Shown here piece by piece: positions 1 to 9,319 of a DNA stretch of 36,282 nt. Both the position numbers and the translations under genes were made by a program. The notes under the pieces are model-generated. The model was not told the DNA's origin, ran no database searches, and saw only the letters and a list, made by a program, of their open reading frames with translations. Every line of letters starts with the position of its first letter. Position 1 is the stretch's first letter. The stretch is from positions 1-36,282 of the forward strand of contig DAOUVJ010000010.1 of NCBI GenBank assembly GCA_030667705.1, in the 5' to 3' direction. Source of the DNA: Promethearchaeota archaeon. Lineage in GTDB: Archaea; Asgardarchaeota; Lokiarchaeia; Sigyniarchaeales; SOKP01.

Positions 1-1
1 A

Positions 2-2050
2 AATCAGTTAGTGGGGGGTCAATTTGTATCAATTATATCAAGTGTTGTTGGGTTAATTCTTACAATTTTCATAATGTTTTTTCTCAATCCATTTTTAGCT
101 CTTTTATCTTTAGTTATCTTTCCAATATTCTTTTTCTTCACATATTTATTTAGAAAAGTGGCAATGGGGCTCTTCAAAGAATCAAGAAAAACAATTGGTA
201 ATGTAACCTCTTCAATTCAAGATAATATTGCAGGAGCAAAGGTTGTTCAATCATATGGACAAGAAAAAAAAGCTTCTACTGAATTTGATAAAGCCAATAC
301 AGCAAATTATGAAGCAATGTTAAAAATTAGAAAATTTATGGCTACTATCTTTCCTCTTATTTCGCTTGTTACAACGCTGATCACCGCAGGAATTTTATTA
401 GCTGGGGGTTTTGTGTTTTTAGGAAATGTTTCTGTATTTGGTATGACCGTTTCGGTAGGAGTGCTGATCGCATTTAGTATTATTTTAGTACAATTTTTTA
501 GACCTTTTATGATGTTAATGCAAGTTCAAGAGATAATTGTAGCCTCATTAGCAGCGAGTGATAGAATTTATTCTTTACTTGATGAAAAAGTTGAAATTCC
601 TGAAAGCAAAAACCCAAAACTTCTTGAAAATGTCATTGGGGAGATAAGATTTGATTCTGTAGATTTTGGTTATATTTTAGAAAATGGAGAAGATACAAAA
701 TCAGAATCGCCTCAAATCGGATCCCAAGCTATGAGTCCCTCAGGATTGTCAGGACGTCCAGATTTATCAGATAATCCAATGATGAAACAAATGATGAAAC
801 GAGCAATGGATTTTATGAAAGCCCTTCCAGAACCATATTCTTCTTTTATGATAAATAATATCATGCTAATGCCTCAAAATATTAGACAGAAATTATTCAT
901 GAGTATTATGGGTCAAAATCCTTCTGAAGCTCCAAAACTAATTGATACTATCTTAGCTGAATTTAATTATGCTGTACCAGGTACGGATAATGCTAATAAT
1001 CATCCAGAGTTGCAAACTACTTTCAAACAGGCTGATATAAAAGCTAATCAAGAAGAGTCTTCCTCAATTCCAGCTCTACCTCCTGAAGCGATCTTACAAA
1101 TGACTAAAGTTATAGAAAAAAATTTGAAAAGTAAAGCTACAATTCAATCTTCAAGCAGCGGAATGGGTGAAGGGGGTGGAATGATGGGAGGAGGGATGCC
1201 ACGCATGTCCCCTCAATCTATGCTAAGGATGTTAGCAACCATTAAAATTAAAAAAGAAGTTTATGATCAAATTCCAAAAATAGTTAGGGAAGCATTAGAT
1301 GAAGAAAAGAAATTAATTCAGCACGAACAATCAAAGGGCTATGTGTTAAAGAATGTAAATTTAGATATCCCTTCAGGTAAAACGATAGCCATTGTCGGAG
1401 AAACTGGCGCTGGTAAAACAACTATAACTAAATTGATTTCTCGATTTTATGACGTAAATAATGGAAAAGTAACGCTTGACAATATAGATATCCGAGATAT
1501 TAATAAGAAAAAGCTTCGCAATTTGATTGGTTTGGTCCCGCAAGATGCGTTTCTATTTACAGGGACTGTAAAAGAAAATTTACTTTATGCTTTCGATAAT
1601 CCTACACCAGAAATAGAAAAAAAAATGATCGAAGTATCGAAATTTCTCGGTTTACATAATTTCATTGAAACATTGCACAAAAAGTATGATACGAAGCTTA
1701 AAGAGAATGCTTCTAATATATCGATTGGACAACGTCAATTGATAGCTTTTGCTCGAGCGTTAATAACGGATCCAAAGATCTTAATTCTTGATGAAGCAAC
1801 CTCTTCCGTTGATCCTTATACTGAGACATTAATCCAAGATGCTTTAAATAAAGCTCGCAAGGGTCGTACCACCATTATCATCGCACACCGTTTATCAACG
1901 ATAAAGAATGCAGATCATATAATCGTTCTAGGTTCTGATAAACACGGTATCATAGAACAAGGGGATCATGAAAGTTTATTAGCTTTAAACGGTAAATATA
2001 AACGTCTTTTAGATATGCAACTCCGAAATATTGAAATTAACAATCAATAA
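2..2050 (+). CDS. ABC exporter (fused TMD-NBD), 5'-truncated, with Met-rich insert
   Basis: This is the 3' part of a fused ABC exporter; the reading frame is open to the window edge, so the GTG at 11 is not the real start. Residues (ORF-track numbering) 1-175 are the last transmembrane helices of the membrane domain. The nucleotide-binding domain begins at about 208 (IGEIRFDSVDFGY) and resumes at about 443 (YVLKNVNLDIPSGK). It has Walker A GETGAGKTT, Q-loop LVPQD, signature ISIGQRQ, Walker B ILILDEATSSVD and H-loop IIIAHR, so the ATPase looks complete. Between the A-loop tyrosine and the next strand lies an insert of about 220 residues that the family does not normally have, rich in methionine (MMKQMMKRAMDFM, GGGMMGGGMPRM). 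Exporters of this type usually work as dimers, so a partner gene may lie upstream. The substrate cannot be told. Confidence 0.93.
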   Translation, partial: NQLVGGQFVSIISSVVGLILTIFIMFFLNPFLALLSLVIFPIFFFFTYLFRKVAMGLFKESRKTIGNVTSSIQDNIAGAKVVQSYGQEKKASTEFDKANTANYEAMLKIRKFMATIFPLISLVTTLITAGILLAGGFVFLGNVSVFGMTVSVGVLIAFSIILVQFFRPFMMLMQVQEIIVASLAASDRIYSLLDEKVEIPESKNPKLLENVIGEIRFDSVDFGYILENGEDTKSESPQIGSQAMSPSGLSGRPDLSDNPMMKQMMKRAMDFMKALPEPYSSFMINNIMLMPQNIRQKLFMSIMGQNPSEAPKLIDTILAEFNYAVPGTDNANNHPELQTTFKQADIKANQEESSSIPALPPEAILQMTKVIEKNLKSKATIQSSSSGMGEGGGMMGGGMPRMSPQSMLRMLATIKIKKEVYDQIPKIVREALDEEKKLIQHEQSKGYVLKNVNLDIPSGKTIAIVGETGAGKTTITKLISRFYDVNNGKVTLDNIDIRDINKKKLRNLIGLVPQDAFLFTGTVKENLLYAFDNPTPEIEKKMIEVSKFLGLHNFIETLHKKYDTKLKENASNISIGQRQLIAFARALITDPKILILDEATSSVDPYTETLIQDALNKARKGRTTIIIAHRLSTIKNADHIIVLGSDKHGIIEQGDHESLLALNGKYKRLLDMQLRNIEINNQ

Positions 2051-2140
2051 TTTTTATTTTTTTAATCCTAAGAAAAAACTAAATTAAATTCTTCTTTTCA
2101 GTTAATTAATTCGATTAAATAATATTTTAAATGAAAAATA

Positions 2141-2905
2141 ATGCCTTTCTTGAATTATAAAGAGAAGAAGATATTTTATCAGATTAAAGAAACCGAAAGT
2201 AAAAGTGTAATTATTTTTATACACTGCTCAGGAGGAAGTTCAAATACTTGGAAAAATCAATTCGATCTTGAGGTTAATTACGATCTTATTGCTCTCGATT
2301 TACCTTCCCATGACAATTCAAATGAATTTTCGGAGCTAACTCTCGAGTTGTATGTCGATACAATTCGACACCTAATTAAATCTTTAAACTATGACAATGT
2401 AATATTATGTGGCCATTCTTTGGGAGGAGCGATTACTCAACAATATTATTTTACATATCCTAAAGAAATCTCAGGTTTAATCTTATGTAGCACCGGAGGT
2501 AGGTTAAGAGTTGCACCAATTATCCTAAACTCTTTAAAAACCAATTACCAAGAGTTTTTAGATTTTTTACGCGCTGGAGCGTTCTATATAAATACATCAA
2601 GAGAATTAATTGATAATTATATACAAGAAACTTCGAAAATTAAGGCAGAAGTCACATATGAAGATTTTAAAATTTGCGATAACTTTGATACTATAGATAA
2701 AACAGATAGCATTGAAGTTCCATGCTTAATATTAGTTGGGAAACATGATAACTTGACGCCGGTGAAGTTTTCGCAATTCTTTCTCGATAAAATTAAGAAC
2801 TCTGAATTAAACGTAATAGACGATGCTGGACACATGGTCATGTTAGAAAAACCAAGTGAGGTTAATAAATCGATAGAAAATTTTGTAGTTAATTATTTTA
2901 ATTAA
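2141..2905 (+). CDS. Alpha/beta hydrolase
   Basis: A 254-residue single-domain alpha/beta-hydrolase fold protein of usual length. The oxyanion region is IFIHCSGGSSNTW, the nucleophile elbow is GHSLGGA, the acid is in LILVGKHDNLTP and the catalytic histidine is in DDAGHMVMLEKP, so the Ser-Asp-His triad is complete. No signal peptide or membrane segment is visible, so it is probably cytosolic. The ATG ten bases upstream is in another frame and stops after nine codons, so 2141 is the best start. The substrate (ester, lactone or C-C bond) cannot be predicted. The radical SAM gene follows 10 bases after the stop, so the two are probably cotranscribed. Confidence 0.9.
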   Translation: MPFLNYKEKKIFYQIKETESKSVIIFIHCSGGSSNTWKNQFDLEVNYDLIALDLPSHDNSNEFSELTLELYVDTIRHLIKSLNYDNVILCGHSLGGAITQQYYFTYPKEISGLILCSTGGRLRVAPIILNSLKTNYQEFLDFLRAGAFYINTSRELIDNYIQETSKIKAEVTYEDFKICDNFDTIDKTDSIEVPCLILVGKHDNLTPVKFSQFFLDKIKNSELNVIDDAGHMVMLEKPSEVNKSIENFVVNYFN

Positions 2906-2915
2906 GAAAAATCTC

Positions 2916-3707
2916 ATGCCACGAGAATATACTTATGGTCCTTTTCCGTCGAGACGTTTAGGATTATCATTGGGGGTTGATGTCCTACCTAAAATTAAAA
3001 CATGTACATTTAATTGTGTTTATTGTGAGATTGGTAATACAACTCACTTGGTATCACCAAAATTTCGTATAAATTCACCCCCCTCTACTAAATTTGAAAA
3101 AGAATTAAGAGAGATATTAAAATATTTCCCCCATTTAGGTTCAATTACATTTGGGTATAATGGAGAACCTACTCTAAATGAGAATCTAATGGATTTTTAT
3201 GATATTGCTTTAAAAATAAGAAATGAACTAAATTGGAAAGGAAAACCGCCCCTCATCACACTTTTTACTAATTCCAGCACGTTACATTTTGAAGATATAC
3301 AGGATAGAATCATGAATTTTGAAGTAGTTTTAGCAAAATTAGATGTTGCAACCCCAGCTGATTATGCGAGAACGAATCGTCCACATCAACAATGTCCTGA
3401 TATTGGTAAAATTATCGATTCTCTCATTCAATTACGAAGAAAAATGAACAATAAGCTTGTTCTTCAATGTTTAATGTTAAACTCACATCAGAAGGATGTA
3501 TATATACCAAATTTTAATGAAAAGAATATTGAGAAATTAGCATTCGCAATCAAAAAAATAAAACCTAATGAAGTACAAATATATTCGCTTGCACGAGTTC
3601 CAGCAGAATATTTTGTTTTCTCGATTGATGAAAAACAGAATAATCAGATCAAGAATGTTTTTAATCGGATCATTGATAATAAAAACATTGAGATCAGTTA
3701 TTTTTAA
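2916..3707 (+). CDS. Radical SAM protein (COG0731-like)
   Basis: A 263-residue radical SAM enzyme. It opens with YGPFPSRRLGLSLGVD, characteristic of the COG0731 group, followed by the cluster motif CTFNCVYC (CxxxCxxC, residues about 30-37) that binds the 4Fe-4S cluster for S-adenosylmethionine cleavage. FGYNGEPTLNENL (the GGE-like SAM-contacting motif) and LFTNSSTL follow. Related proteins are annotated as Fe-S oxidoreductases of unknown reaction; some are compared with wyosine-synthesis enzymes, but nothing here assigns a substrate. There is no second cysteine-rich domain. It sits 10 bases after the hydrolase gene. Confidence 0.88.
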   Translation: MPREYTYGPFPSRRLGLSLGVDVLPKIKTCTFNCVYCEIGNTTHLVSPKFRINSPPSTKFEKELREILKYFPHLGSITFGYNGEPTLNENLMDFYDIALKIRNELNWKGKPPLITLFTNSSTLHFEDIQDRIMNFEVVLAKLDVATPADYARTNRPHQQCPDIGKIIDSLIQLRRKMNNKLVLQCLMLNSHQKDVYIPNFNEKNIEKLAFAIKKIKPNEVQIYSLARVPAEYFVFSIDEKQNNQIKNVFNRIIDNKNIEISYF

Positions 3708-3754
3708 ATCAATTTTATTATTAATTGAATTAATTAGTATATGGTGATGAAATA

Positions 3755-4747
3755 TTGGATATGATAATTGGAGTAGATGTTGGAGGGAGTTTGATACGTG
3801 TTGCAATGGCTACAAGTAATTTAGATAACATCAAGATAAAGATAAAACCAACTCCAAAGCAAAATGAATTTTCTATAATTAATTCTATTATATTACTTAT
3901 TACTGAATTCATGGTAGAAAACAGTATTGAAAATGATCAAATATTGGGAATTGGATTAGCGACTGCAGGTCCTATTGATCAAGTAAAAGGTCATGTTTTT
4001 AATAATGCTAACTTAGGATTTAAGGAAATACCATTAAAAATACCCCTATCAGAGAGATTTCCGGGTATCCCAATATTCCTTATTAATGATTGTAATGCCT
4101 CAGCATTAGGAGTTCATTTTTTCGAAGCATCTGAGGATGAAAAAGATAATTTAGCTTATATTACATTATCTACTGGAATAGGAGGGGGTGTTATCTGTAA
4201 TGGACGCCTATTACTTGGCAAGGATGGAAATGCTGCTGAGATTGGTCATGGTATTGTTGATCCTCGAAGCATTTTTCAATGTAATTGTGGAGCACATGGA
4301 TGTTGGGAAGTTTATAGTTCAGGAACAGGTGTAAAAAATAGAGCAATAGAGGAAATAGAGGATACTAGTTTATCTTCCAAAATATTGATGTTTATGATTG
4401 ATAATGATAAATCCAATATCACACCAAAGAAACTTTTTCAGGCAGCTCGAGGTGGAGATAAATTTTCAAAAAGTATTGTAGAGCAGTGTGTCTTTTATTC
4501 AAAAATAGGAATAGGAATGGTTAATAATTACTATGATTGTTCTTCAATATATTTTGGTGGAGCGATGATGAATGATCAAGATTTAATATTACCCCCTTTA
4601 ATTCAACAATTCGAAAACGATCCTCTTCCTTTTACCATAAACCATCCACCTAAACTAAAAATTACAAAATATATAACTGAAATTGGTGTAAGAGGAGCAT
4701 TAACGTTAGTTAAATACAAGTTAGAAGGAAATACAATAGTGTCTTAA
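3755..4747 (+). CDS. ROK-family sugar kinase
   Basis: A 330-residue ROK protein (repressor/ORF/kinase family). It has the N-terminal phosphate-binding motif IIGVDVGGSLIRVAM, the sugar-site motif LINDCNASALG and the ROK signature GIGGGVICNGRLLLGKDGNA followed by EIGHGIVD. The zinc-binding segment is CNCGAHGCWEVYSSGTG. With no DNA-binding domain it is a kinase, most likely for glucose, an N-acetylhexosamine or a related hexose. The TTG at 3755 is 6 bases after a GGTGAT ribosome-binding site; ATG at 3761 would also give a normal N-terminus (MIIGVDVGG) but with long spacing. The phosphohexomutase gene starts 15 bases downstream, so the pair probably makes and isomerises a sugar phosphate. Confidence 0.9.
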   Translation: MDMIIGVDVGGSLIRVAMATSNLDNIKIKIKPTPKQNEFSIINSIILLITEFMVENSIENDQILGIGLATAGPIDQVKGHVFNNANLGFKEIPLKIPLSERFPGIPIFLINDCNASALGVHFFEASEDEKDNLAYITLSTGIGGGVICNGRLLLGKDGNAAEIGHGIVDPRSIFQCNCGAHGCWEVYSSGTGVKNRAIEEIEDTSLSSKILMFMIDNDKSNITPKKLFQAARGGDKFSKSIVEQCVFYSKIGIGMVNNYYDCSSIYFGGAMMNDQDLILPPLIQQFENDPLPFTINHPPKLKITKYITEIGVRGALTLVKYKLEGNTIVS

Positions 4748-4762
4748 ATTATACATTCTATT

Positions 4763-6187
4763 ATGTCAGAGAAGAACTTGATTTTTACCATTAGTGGAAT
4801 ACGAGGTATTGTAGGAAGAGATTTAAATGATGAGATAGCAAAAAAAATTGCTATTGCGTTTGGATCATGGCTAAAGGGAGAATTTAAAAAAGTTATAATT
4901 GGAAGAGATACAAGACCAAGTGGATTGCAAATAGAGAAAGGATTAATCGAAGGGTTAGTTTCGATGGGTTATGATATTATAAATGTTGGGATCTGTCCCA
5001 CTCCTGTGATTATTTATATTAAAAATAAGTTAAAAATCCCCGCAGGATTGATTATAACTGGATCGCATAATCCACCAGAATGGAACGGGATAAAACTTCT
5101 TTCATCAAATAATTACTTGAATAATAATGATTTAAAGGAAATTCGAGAAATATTGGAACATACTGACTTGAGTTTTTATCCTAAGACCGCGTCAGTGGGA
5201 AAAGTTGAAATATTAAATCCTATTCCAGAATATTTAGAAGATTTATATAAACATATTAACATGAAAAAAAGAAAAAAAAATAAACTTCGAGTAGTTTTAG
5301 ACACGGGTGCAGGAGCTGGAGGGATGGTTACTCCTAGATTGTTAAAGGATTTAGGTTGTGAGGTTAAACTCATTAATGATAAAATTAATTTAGATGAGGT
5401 ATTTCCTCGAGGAATTGAACCTATTGCAAATAACTTGCACGATTTAATAATGGAAGTATGGCAAGGAAAGTATGATATTGGATTTGCTCATGATAGTGAT
5501 GCTGACAGATTGGCAATAATTGGAGAAGAAGGAATTTATTATTCTGAAGATATTGGTTTAGCACTTATCATGGAGTTTTATCTTCAAAATTTAGATAATG
5601 AATTTGAAGATGTGGTATTTGTCACAAATCTTGCATCATCATTAATGTTTGAGGTTATTGCAGAGAAATATGGAGCAAGAGTGATAAGAACTTCAATAGG
5701 AGAATTATTTTTAGTAGATAAAATGAGAACATTAATAGAGGAAAATATTTCTAAGAAGAGTTTTATTTTTGGAGGGGAAGGATCTTGTGGAGGCGTAATA
5801 TTTCCCTTATTTAATAATACACGAGATGGAATATTTGCTGCTGCAAAAATTATCGAGATATTAGCTACTTCTGGAGATAAGCTCTCTACTCTAGTATCGA
5901 AACTCCCTAAATATTATAACTACAGAGAATATATAAAAATTAAAAATATAGAAATTAATAGCTTAATCTCCCAAATAAATGAGGAATTATGTAATGAAGG
6001 AGAAAAAGTATCTCAAATTAATAATGATCTTAAATTTGGAAAATCTAAAGAGTGGTTTGTGCTAATACATCCTTCTAACACTGAACCAATTATTCGAGTT
6101 ATTTGTGAATCGAGAAGTTCATCTCTAGCGAGGATTTACTGCCAGACTACAGCGGAGCTTGTAAAATTAGTAATTTCTAGATTTTGA
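4763..6187 (+). CDS. Phosphohexomutase (phosphomannomutase/phosphoglucosamine mutase family)
   Basis: A 474-residue alpha-D-phosphohexomutase with the four expected sites. The phosphoserine loop is TGSHNPPEWNGIKL (residues about 99-112), the metal loop is DSDADRLAI, the sugar-binding loop is GGEGSCGGVIFP and the phosphate-binding loop near the C-terminus is HPSNTEPIIRV. Archaeal members of this length are phosphoglucosamine mutases, phosphomannomutases or bifunctional enzymes. The GEGSCG form of the sugar loop resembles the GEGNGG-type loop of GlmM-like and related archaeal enzymes, so I do not pick one substrate. It probably feeds nucleotide-sugar synthesis together with the upstream ROK kinase. 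It is convergent with uvrC, with 22 bases between the stops. Confidence 0.92.
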   Translation: MSEKNLIFTISGIRGIVGRDLNDEIAKKIAIAFGSWLKGEFKKVIIGRDTRPSGLQIEKGLIEGLVSMGYDIINVGICPTPVIIYIKNKLKIPAGLIITGSHNPPEWNGIKLLSSNNYLNNNDLKEIREILEHTDLSFYPKTASVGKVEILNPIPEYLEDLYKHINMKKRKKNKLRVVLDTGAGAGGMVTPRLLKDLGCEVKLINDKINLDEVFPRGIEPIANNLHDLIMEVWQGKYDIGFAHDSDADRLAIIGEEGIYYSEDIGLALIMEFYLQNLDNEFEDVVFVTNLASSLMFEVIAEKYGARVIRTSIGELFLVDKMRTLIEENISKKSFIFGGEGSCGGVIFPLFNNTRDGIFAAAKIIEILATSGDKLSTLVSKLPKYYNYREYIKIKNIEINSLISQINEELCNEGEKVSQINNDLKFGKSKEWFVLIHPSNTEPIIRVICESRSSSLARIYCQTTAELVKLVISRF

Positions 6188-6209
6188 TGAATTATTGTCC
6201 ATCAATTTA

Positions 6210-8057
6210 CTATAAACTCTCATCTCGTAAACCTAATTCTTTTTTTATTTTAGTAGCTAATTTAATCCCAACCAGTTTTACAATATCATCAAAAGAAGCT
6301 TCTTTAATTCCTTCCACGCTTCCGAAACGGATTAATAACTTATTCCTAGTAGAAGGTCCAATTCCTTTTATATGATCTAATACAGATCCTTTCATTTTTT
6401 TTTCTCTTTGTTTTTTATGGAGATTTACTGCAAATCTATGGGCTTCGTCTCTTATTTGCTGAAATAATTTTAATACTTGTGATTCTATAGGAAGTTGGAG
6501 GGGTTCTTTTCTTTTCGGTAAAAATATTTCTTCATATTTTTTTGCTAATCCTATTATGGGAACTCTATCAATTCCCAATTCCTTTAATACAGCCACACCT
6601 GCATTCAATTGACCCTTTCCTCCATCTACTAAGATTAAGTCAGGTAATTCTAAATTCTTTTCTAAAATCATTGAGTATCTCCTCATTATTACTTCTCTCA
6701 TCATAGCAACATCATCAGGTGTAGATTTTGATCTAATCTTATAATGCCTATAATTTTTTTTATAAGGTTTTCCTTCAAGAAAACAAACCATTGAGCCTGT
6801 AGCATCCGTACCTTCAATATTTGATATATCAAAGCCTTCAATAATCCGAGGTATATGTGGAAGTTCCAATATTTCTTTCATTTGTTCCAATATTTCGATT
6901 CGGAGTTCTCCATCCTCTAACTTAATTTCCTGCATTTTTATTTCTTGTTCAACGATGACTTTGGCATTTTTCCGGGCAATTCTAATTAATCCAAATTCTT
7001 TATCTTGAGCGACTCTAACTTGGAAGTCACTCGCGAATTTCATTAGAACATCTCTAAATAATTCAATTCCCTCATATAATTCTGGAAGAACAATAGTTAT
7101 TGGAAGATTGGGATCGGTTGATAGGTAAAATTGTTCCATAATAGAAGAAAACATTTTATTTTTTTGGATTACTTTCTCCTTCAAATCTATTGTAAATGAA
7201 CTTTTATTCACGATACGCCCTTCTCTAATGTGCATTATAGTCATTGCAAAATATTTTTGTTCTCCATCTGAATAATATCCCAAGATATCCTTGTTTTCTT
7301 CATTTTCAAAGAGTACATTTTGAGATGTGGTTGAGTTTTCAATTGCCTGCAATTTGTCTCTCCAAAATGCTGCTTTCTCAAAATTCTTAGATTCTGCGGC
7401 TTTTTCCATTTTCTTCTGAATTTGCTTTACTAATAAGATTTTTTCTCCTTTAAGAAATAATTCTATTTCCTTTATATTTTCACGATAATCCTTACTACTA
7501 ATATCACTTATGCATGGACCAGGACATAATTTCAATTGATAATATAAACAGGGTCTTTTACTTTTAGATAATTTCTTTTTACACGAACAATAGGGAAAGG
7601 TTTTTCGCAAATCACGAAGAATTTGTATGATTTCCTTTTTATCTGTATACGGACCGATGAAAACTGTGTTTTGAGAATAATTTTCGGGATTACGTACTAC
7701 TCTTATTCTTGGAAAATCTTCCTCATAAAAAATTGCAACCCAAGGGTATGACTTAGAATCTCTCATAAAGACATTATAACGTGGCAGATAATTCTTAATT
7801 CGAATGTTTTCTAAAATATATGCCTCTTTTTCATTTTCAGTTACGATATATTCAATTGAATCTATCTCTTTTACCATTTCTTTGATTTTTTCTTCATAAT
7901 AAGGATCACTATATGATGTTTTAAGGAAATAGGATGAAACTCTTTTTCTAAGATCATTTGCTTTCCCAATATATATGATTTTACCCTTGTTATTTTTAAA
8001 CGTATAAACGCCAGGAGATTTAGGGAGACTTTTTCTTTGAAGATCTAAATTATTCAT
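6210..8057 (-). CDS. uvrC: Excinuclease ABC subunit C
   Basis: A full-length 615-residue UvrC. Residues 12-95 form the GIY-YIG nuclease (GVYTFKN, IIYIGKANDLRKRV) that makes the 3' incision. A cysteine cluster follows (CSCKKK...CLYYQLKLCPGPC), probably the Fe-S site seen in this family. The UvrB-contacting helix pair contains FEKAAFWRDKLQAIE, and the RNase H-like 5'-incision nuclease starts at EGFDISNIEGTDATGSMV. The C-terminal double helix-hairpin-helix contains IKGIGPSTRNKLLIRFGS. No uvrA or uvrB is present in the window. Many archaea lack the Uvr system, so this gene is probably of bacterial origin, although it occurs widely in mesophilic archaea. Confidence 0.97.
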   Translation of the reverse strand: MNNLDLQRKSLPKSPGVYTFKNNKGKIIYIGKANDLRKRVSSYFLKTSYSDPYYEEKIKEMVKEIDSIEYIVTENEKEAYILENIRIKNYLPRYNVFMRDSKSYPWVAIFYEEDFPRIRVVRNPENYSQNTVFIGPYTDKKEIIQILRDLRKTFPYCSCKKKLSKSKRPCLYYQLKLCPGPCISDISSKDYRENIKEIELFLKGEKILLVKQIQKKMEKAAESKNFEKAAFWRDKLQAIENSTTSQNVLFENEENKDILGYYSDGEQKYFAMTIMHIREGRIVNKSSFTIDLKEKVIQKNKMFSSIMEQFYLSTDPNLPITIVLPELYEGIELFRDVLMKFASDFQVRVAQDKEFGLIRIARKNAKVIVEQEIKMQEIKLEDGELRIEILEQMKEILELPHIPRIIEGFDISNIEGTDATGSMVCFLEGKPYKKNYRHYKIRSKSTPDDVAMMREVIMRRYSMILEKNLELPDLILVDGGKGQLNAGVAVLKELGIDRVPIIGLAKKYEEIFLPKRKEPLQLPIESQVLKLFQQIRDEAHRFAVNLHKKQREKKMKGSVLDHIKGIGPSTRNKLLIRFGSVEGIKEASFDDIVKLVGIKLATKIKKELGLRDESL

Positions 8058-8174
8058 TCATGACACTCTATATTACTATCCATTCTCATATTACATTTAT
8101 TTTAAAATAGATTAGTATTTAATTATTATAGGGAATAAATTTACTAAATAATAATTCCTTATGTTAATAGAAGG

Positions 8175-8354
8175 ATGACGAAATTAAGGATTTGTCCCAA
8201 ATGTAAACAACCTAAGCTAAAAACAGCCCTTAATGTATCGGGGTGGTTATCCCCAGATTATTTTGAATGTAAGAATTGTGGTTATTTAGGTTCTTTATAT
8301 TTAGAAATAGATCCTAATGAACTCACATCAGAAAATGAAGAAATGGATATATGA
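8175..8354 (+). CDS. Small zinc-ribbon protein (59 aa)
   Basis: This is too short for the ORF track. Starting at ATG 8175 the frame reads MTKLRICPKCKQPKLK, continues through VSGWLSPDYFECKNCGYLG, and ends in an acidic tail before TGA at 8352-8354. Two CxxC knuckles (CPKC and CKNC) about 22 residues apart make a classic single zinc ribbon. Small archaeal proteins with a similar layout (CxxC, VSGWL, CxxCGY) exist, but I know of no assigned function. The stop lies 14 bases before the start of the ribose-1,5-bisphosphate isomerase gene, so the two may be cotranscribed. AGAAGG touches the ATG, too close for a normal ribosome-binding site. Confidence 0.7.
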   Translation: MTKLRICPKCKQPKLKTALNVSGWLSPDYFECKNCGYLGSLYLEIDPNELTSENEEMDI

Positions 8355-8368
8355 AGTGAAAATTAATC

Positions 8369-9313
8369 ATGGACCAATTATTAAAAGATGTTGAAAGAAT
8401 AAGTTCCTTGGAAATTCAAGGAGCCTCAAACGTTGCCGTGAGTGCGATTGATTTTTTAAGTCAATATGCTCAAAGAATTGATTGTGTGGATATGGAAATG
8501 TGGATTACTAAGATGCAAGAAGCAAAAAGAATATTGGAACGATCTAGAGTTACTGAGCCTGCGATGAGAAATGGACTTAATTATATCATGAACAAAATAG
8601 AAAAATCTAAAAATGAACTAGATGTAAAAGAGATTCCAGCAATAATTGAGGTTTTAAAAAATGAATATAAAGCAATGTTTCAAGCTTCCAAGAAAAAAAT
8701 CGCAGAAATTGGTGCTAGAAGAATACCAGATATGGAAACTGACGATGATTTTATCATTATGACACATTGTCACTCCTCCGCTGTATCAGCAATATTATTA
8801 GAAGCCAAAAAACAAGGTAAAGATAATTTTAAAGTCATCAATACAGAAACGCAACCTCGATTGCAAGGCAGAAAAACGGCAAATAAGTTACTTTCAGCAG
8901 GTATAGAAGTAATTCATGTGGTGGATAGCGCAATGAGATGGGCTGTTAATCACTTTAAAGTTGATCTGATAATTGTGGGAGCAGACTCTATAACATCAGA
9001 AGGCACCGTTCTCAATAAAATAGGGACGCGTCTTTTAGCCTTAGTAGCTCATGAAGAACACGTTCCGTTTTATGTAGCATCACAATTATTGAAATACAAT
9101 CCCGATACTACGCTTGGGATCTTAGAAAAGATTGAAATGAGAGACCCAAAAGAAATTTGGGATTGTAAACATAAAAATTTAACAATTTTAAATCCTGCTT
9201 TCGAAACCGTAAGTAGGAGATACATTGATGGCTTAATAACTGAAGCAGGTATATTTGCCAGTAGTCATGTGTCTATTTATTTTGCAAAACTATATCCTGA
9301 TTTAATCAATTAA
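8369..9313 (+). CDS. e2b2: Ribose-1,5-bisphosphate isomerase (eIF2B-like family)
   Basis: A 314-residue member of the aIF2B/MTNA fold. Archaeal R15P isomerases convert ribose 1,5-bisphosphate to ribulose 1,5-bisphosphate in the AMP/nucleoside pathway. The catalytic cysteine is in MTHCHSSAV (C134) and the catalytic aspartate is in IIVGADSITSEG (D206). The phosphate-binding stretch TETQPRLQGRKTA and the LNKIGTRLLALVAHEEHVPFYV core are intact. The N-terminal helical domain (1-115) is typical. The RuBisCO gene, which would use its product, is immediately downstream on the other strand (6 bases between the stops). That linkage favours R15P isomerase over a translation-factor or methylthioribose-phosphate isomerase role. 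Confidence 0.9.
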   Translation: MDQLLKDVERISSLEIQGASNVAVSAIDFLSQYAQRIDCVDMEMWITKMQEAKRILERSRVTEPAMRNGLNYIMNKIEKSKNELDVKEIPAIIEVLKNEYKAMFQASKKKIAEIGARRIPDMETDDDFIIMTHCHSSAVSAILLEAKKQGKDNFKVINTETQPRLQGRKTANKLLSAGIEVIHVVDSAMRWAVNHFKVDLIIVGADSITSEGTVLNKIGTRLLALVAHEEHVPFYVASQLLKYNPDTTLGILEKIEMRDPKEIWDCKHKNLTILNPAFETVSRRYIDGLITEAGIFASSHVSIYFAKLYPDLIN

Positions 9314-9319
9314 TAAAAA

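Noticed and set aside
6184-6375. Plus-strand ORF of 63 codons after the phosphohexomutase
   Set aside because: It lies antisense within the 3' end of uvrC, which is certain on the other strand; the translation looks like a shadow frame.
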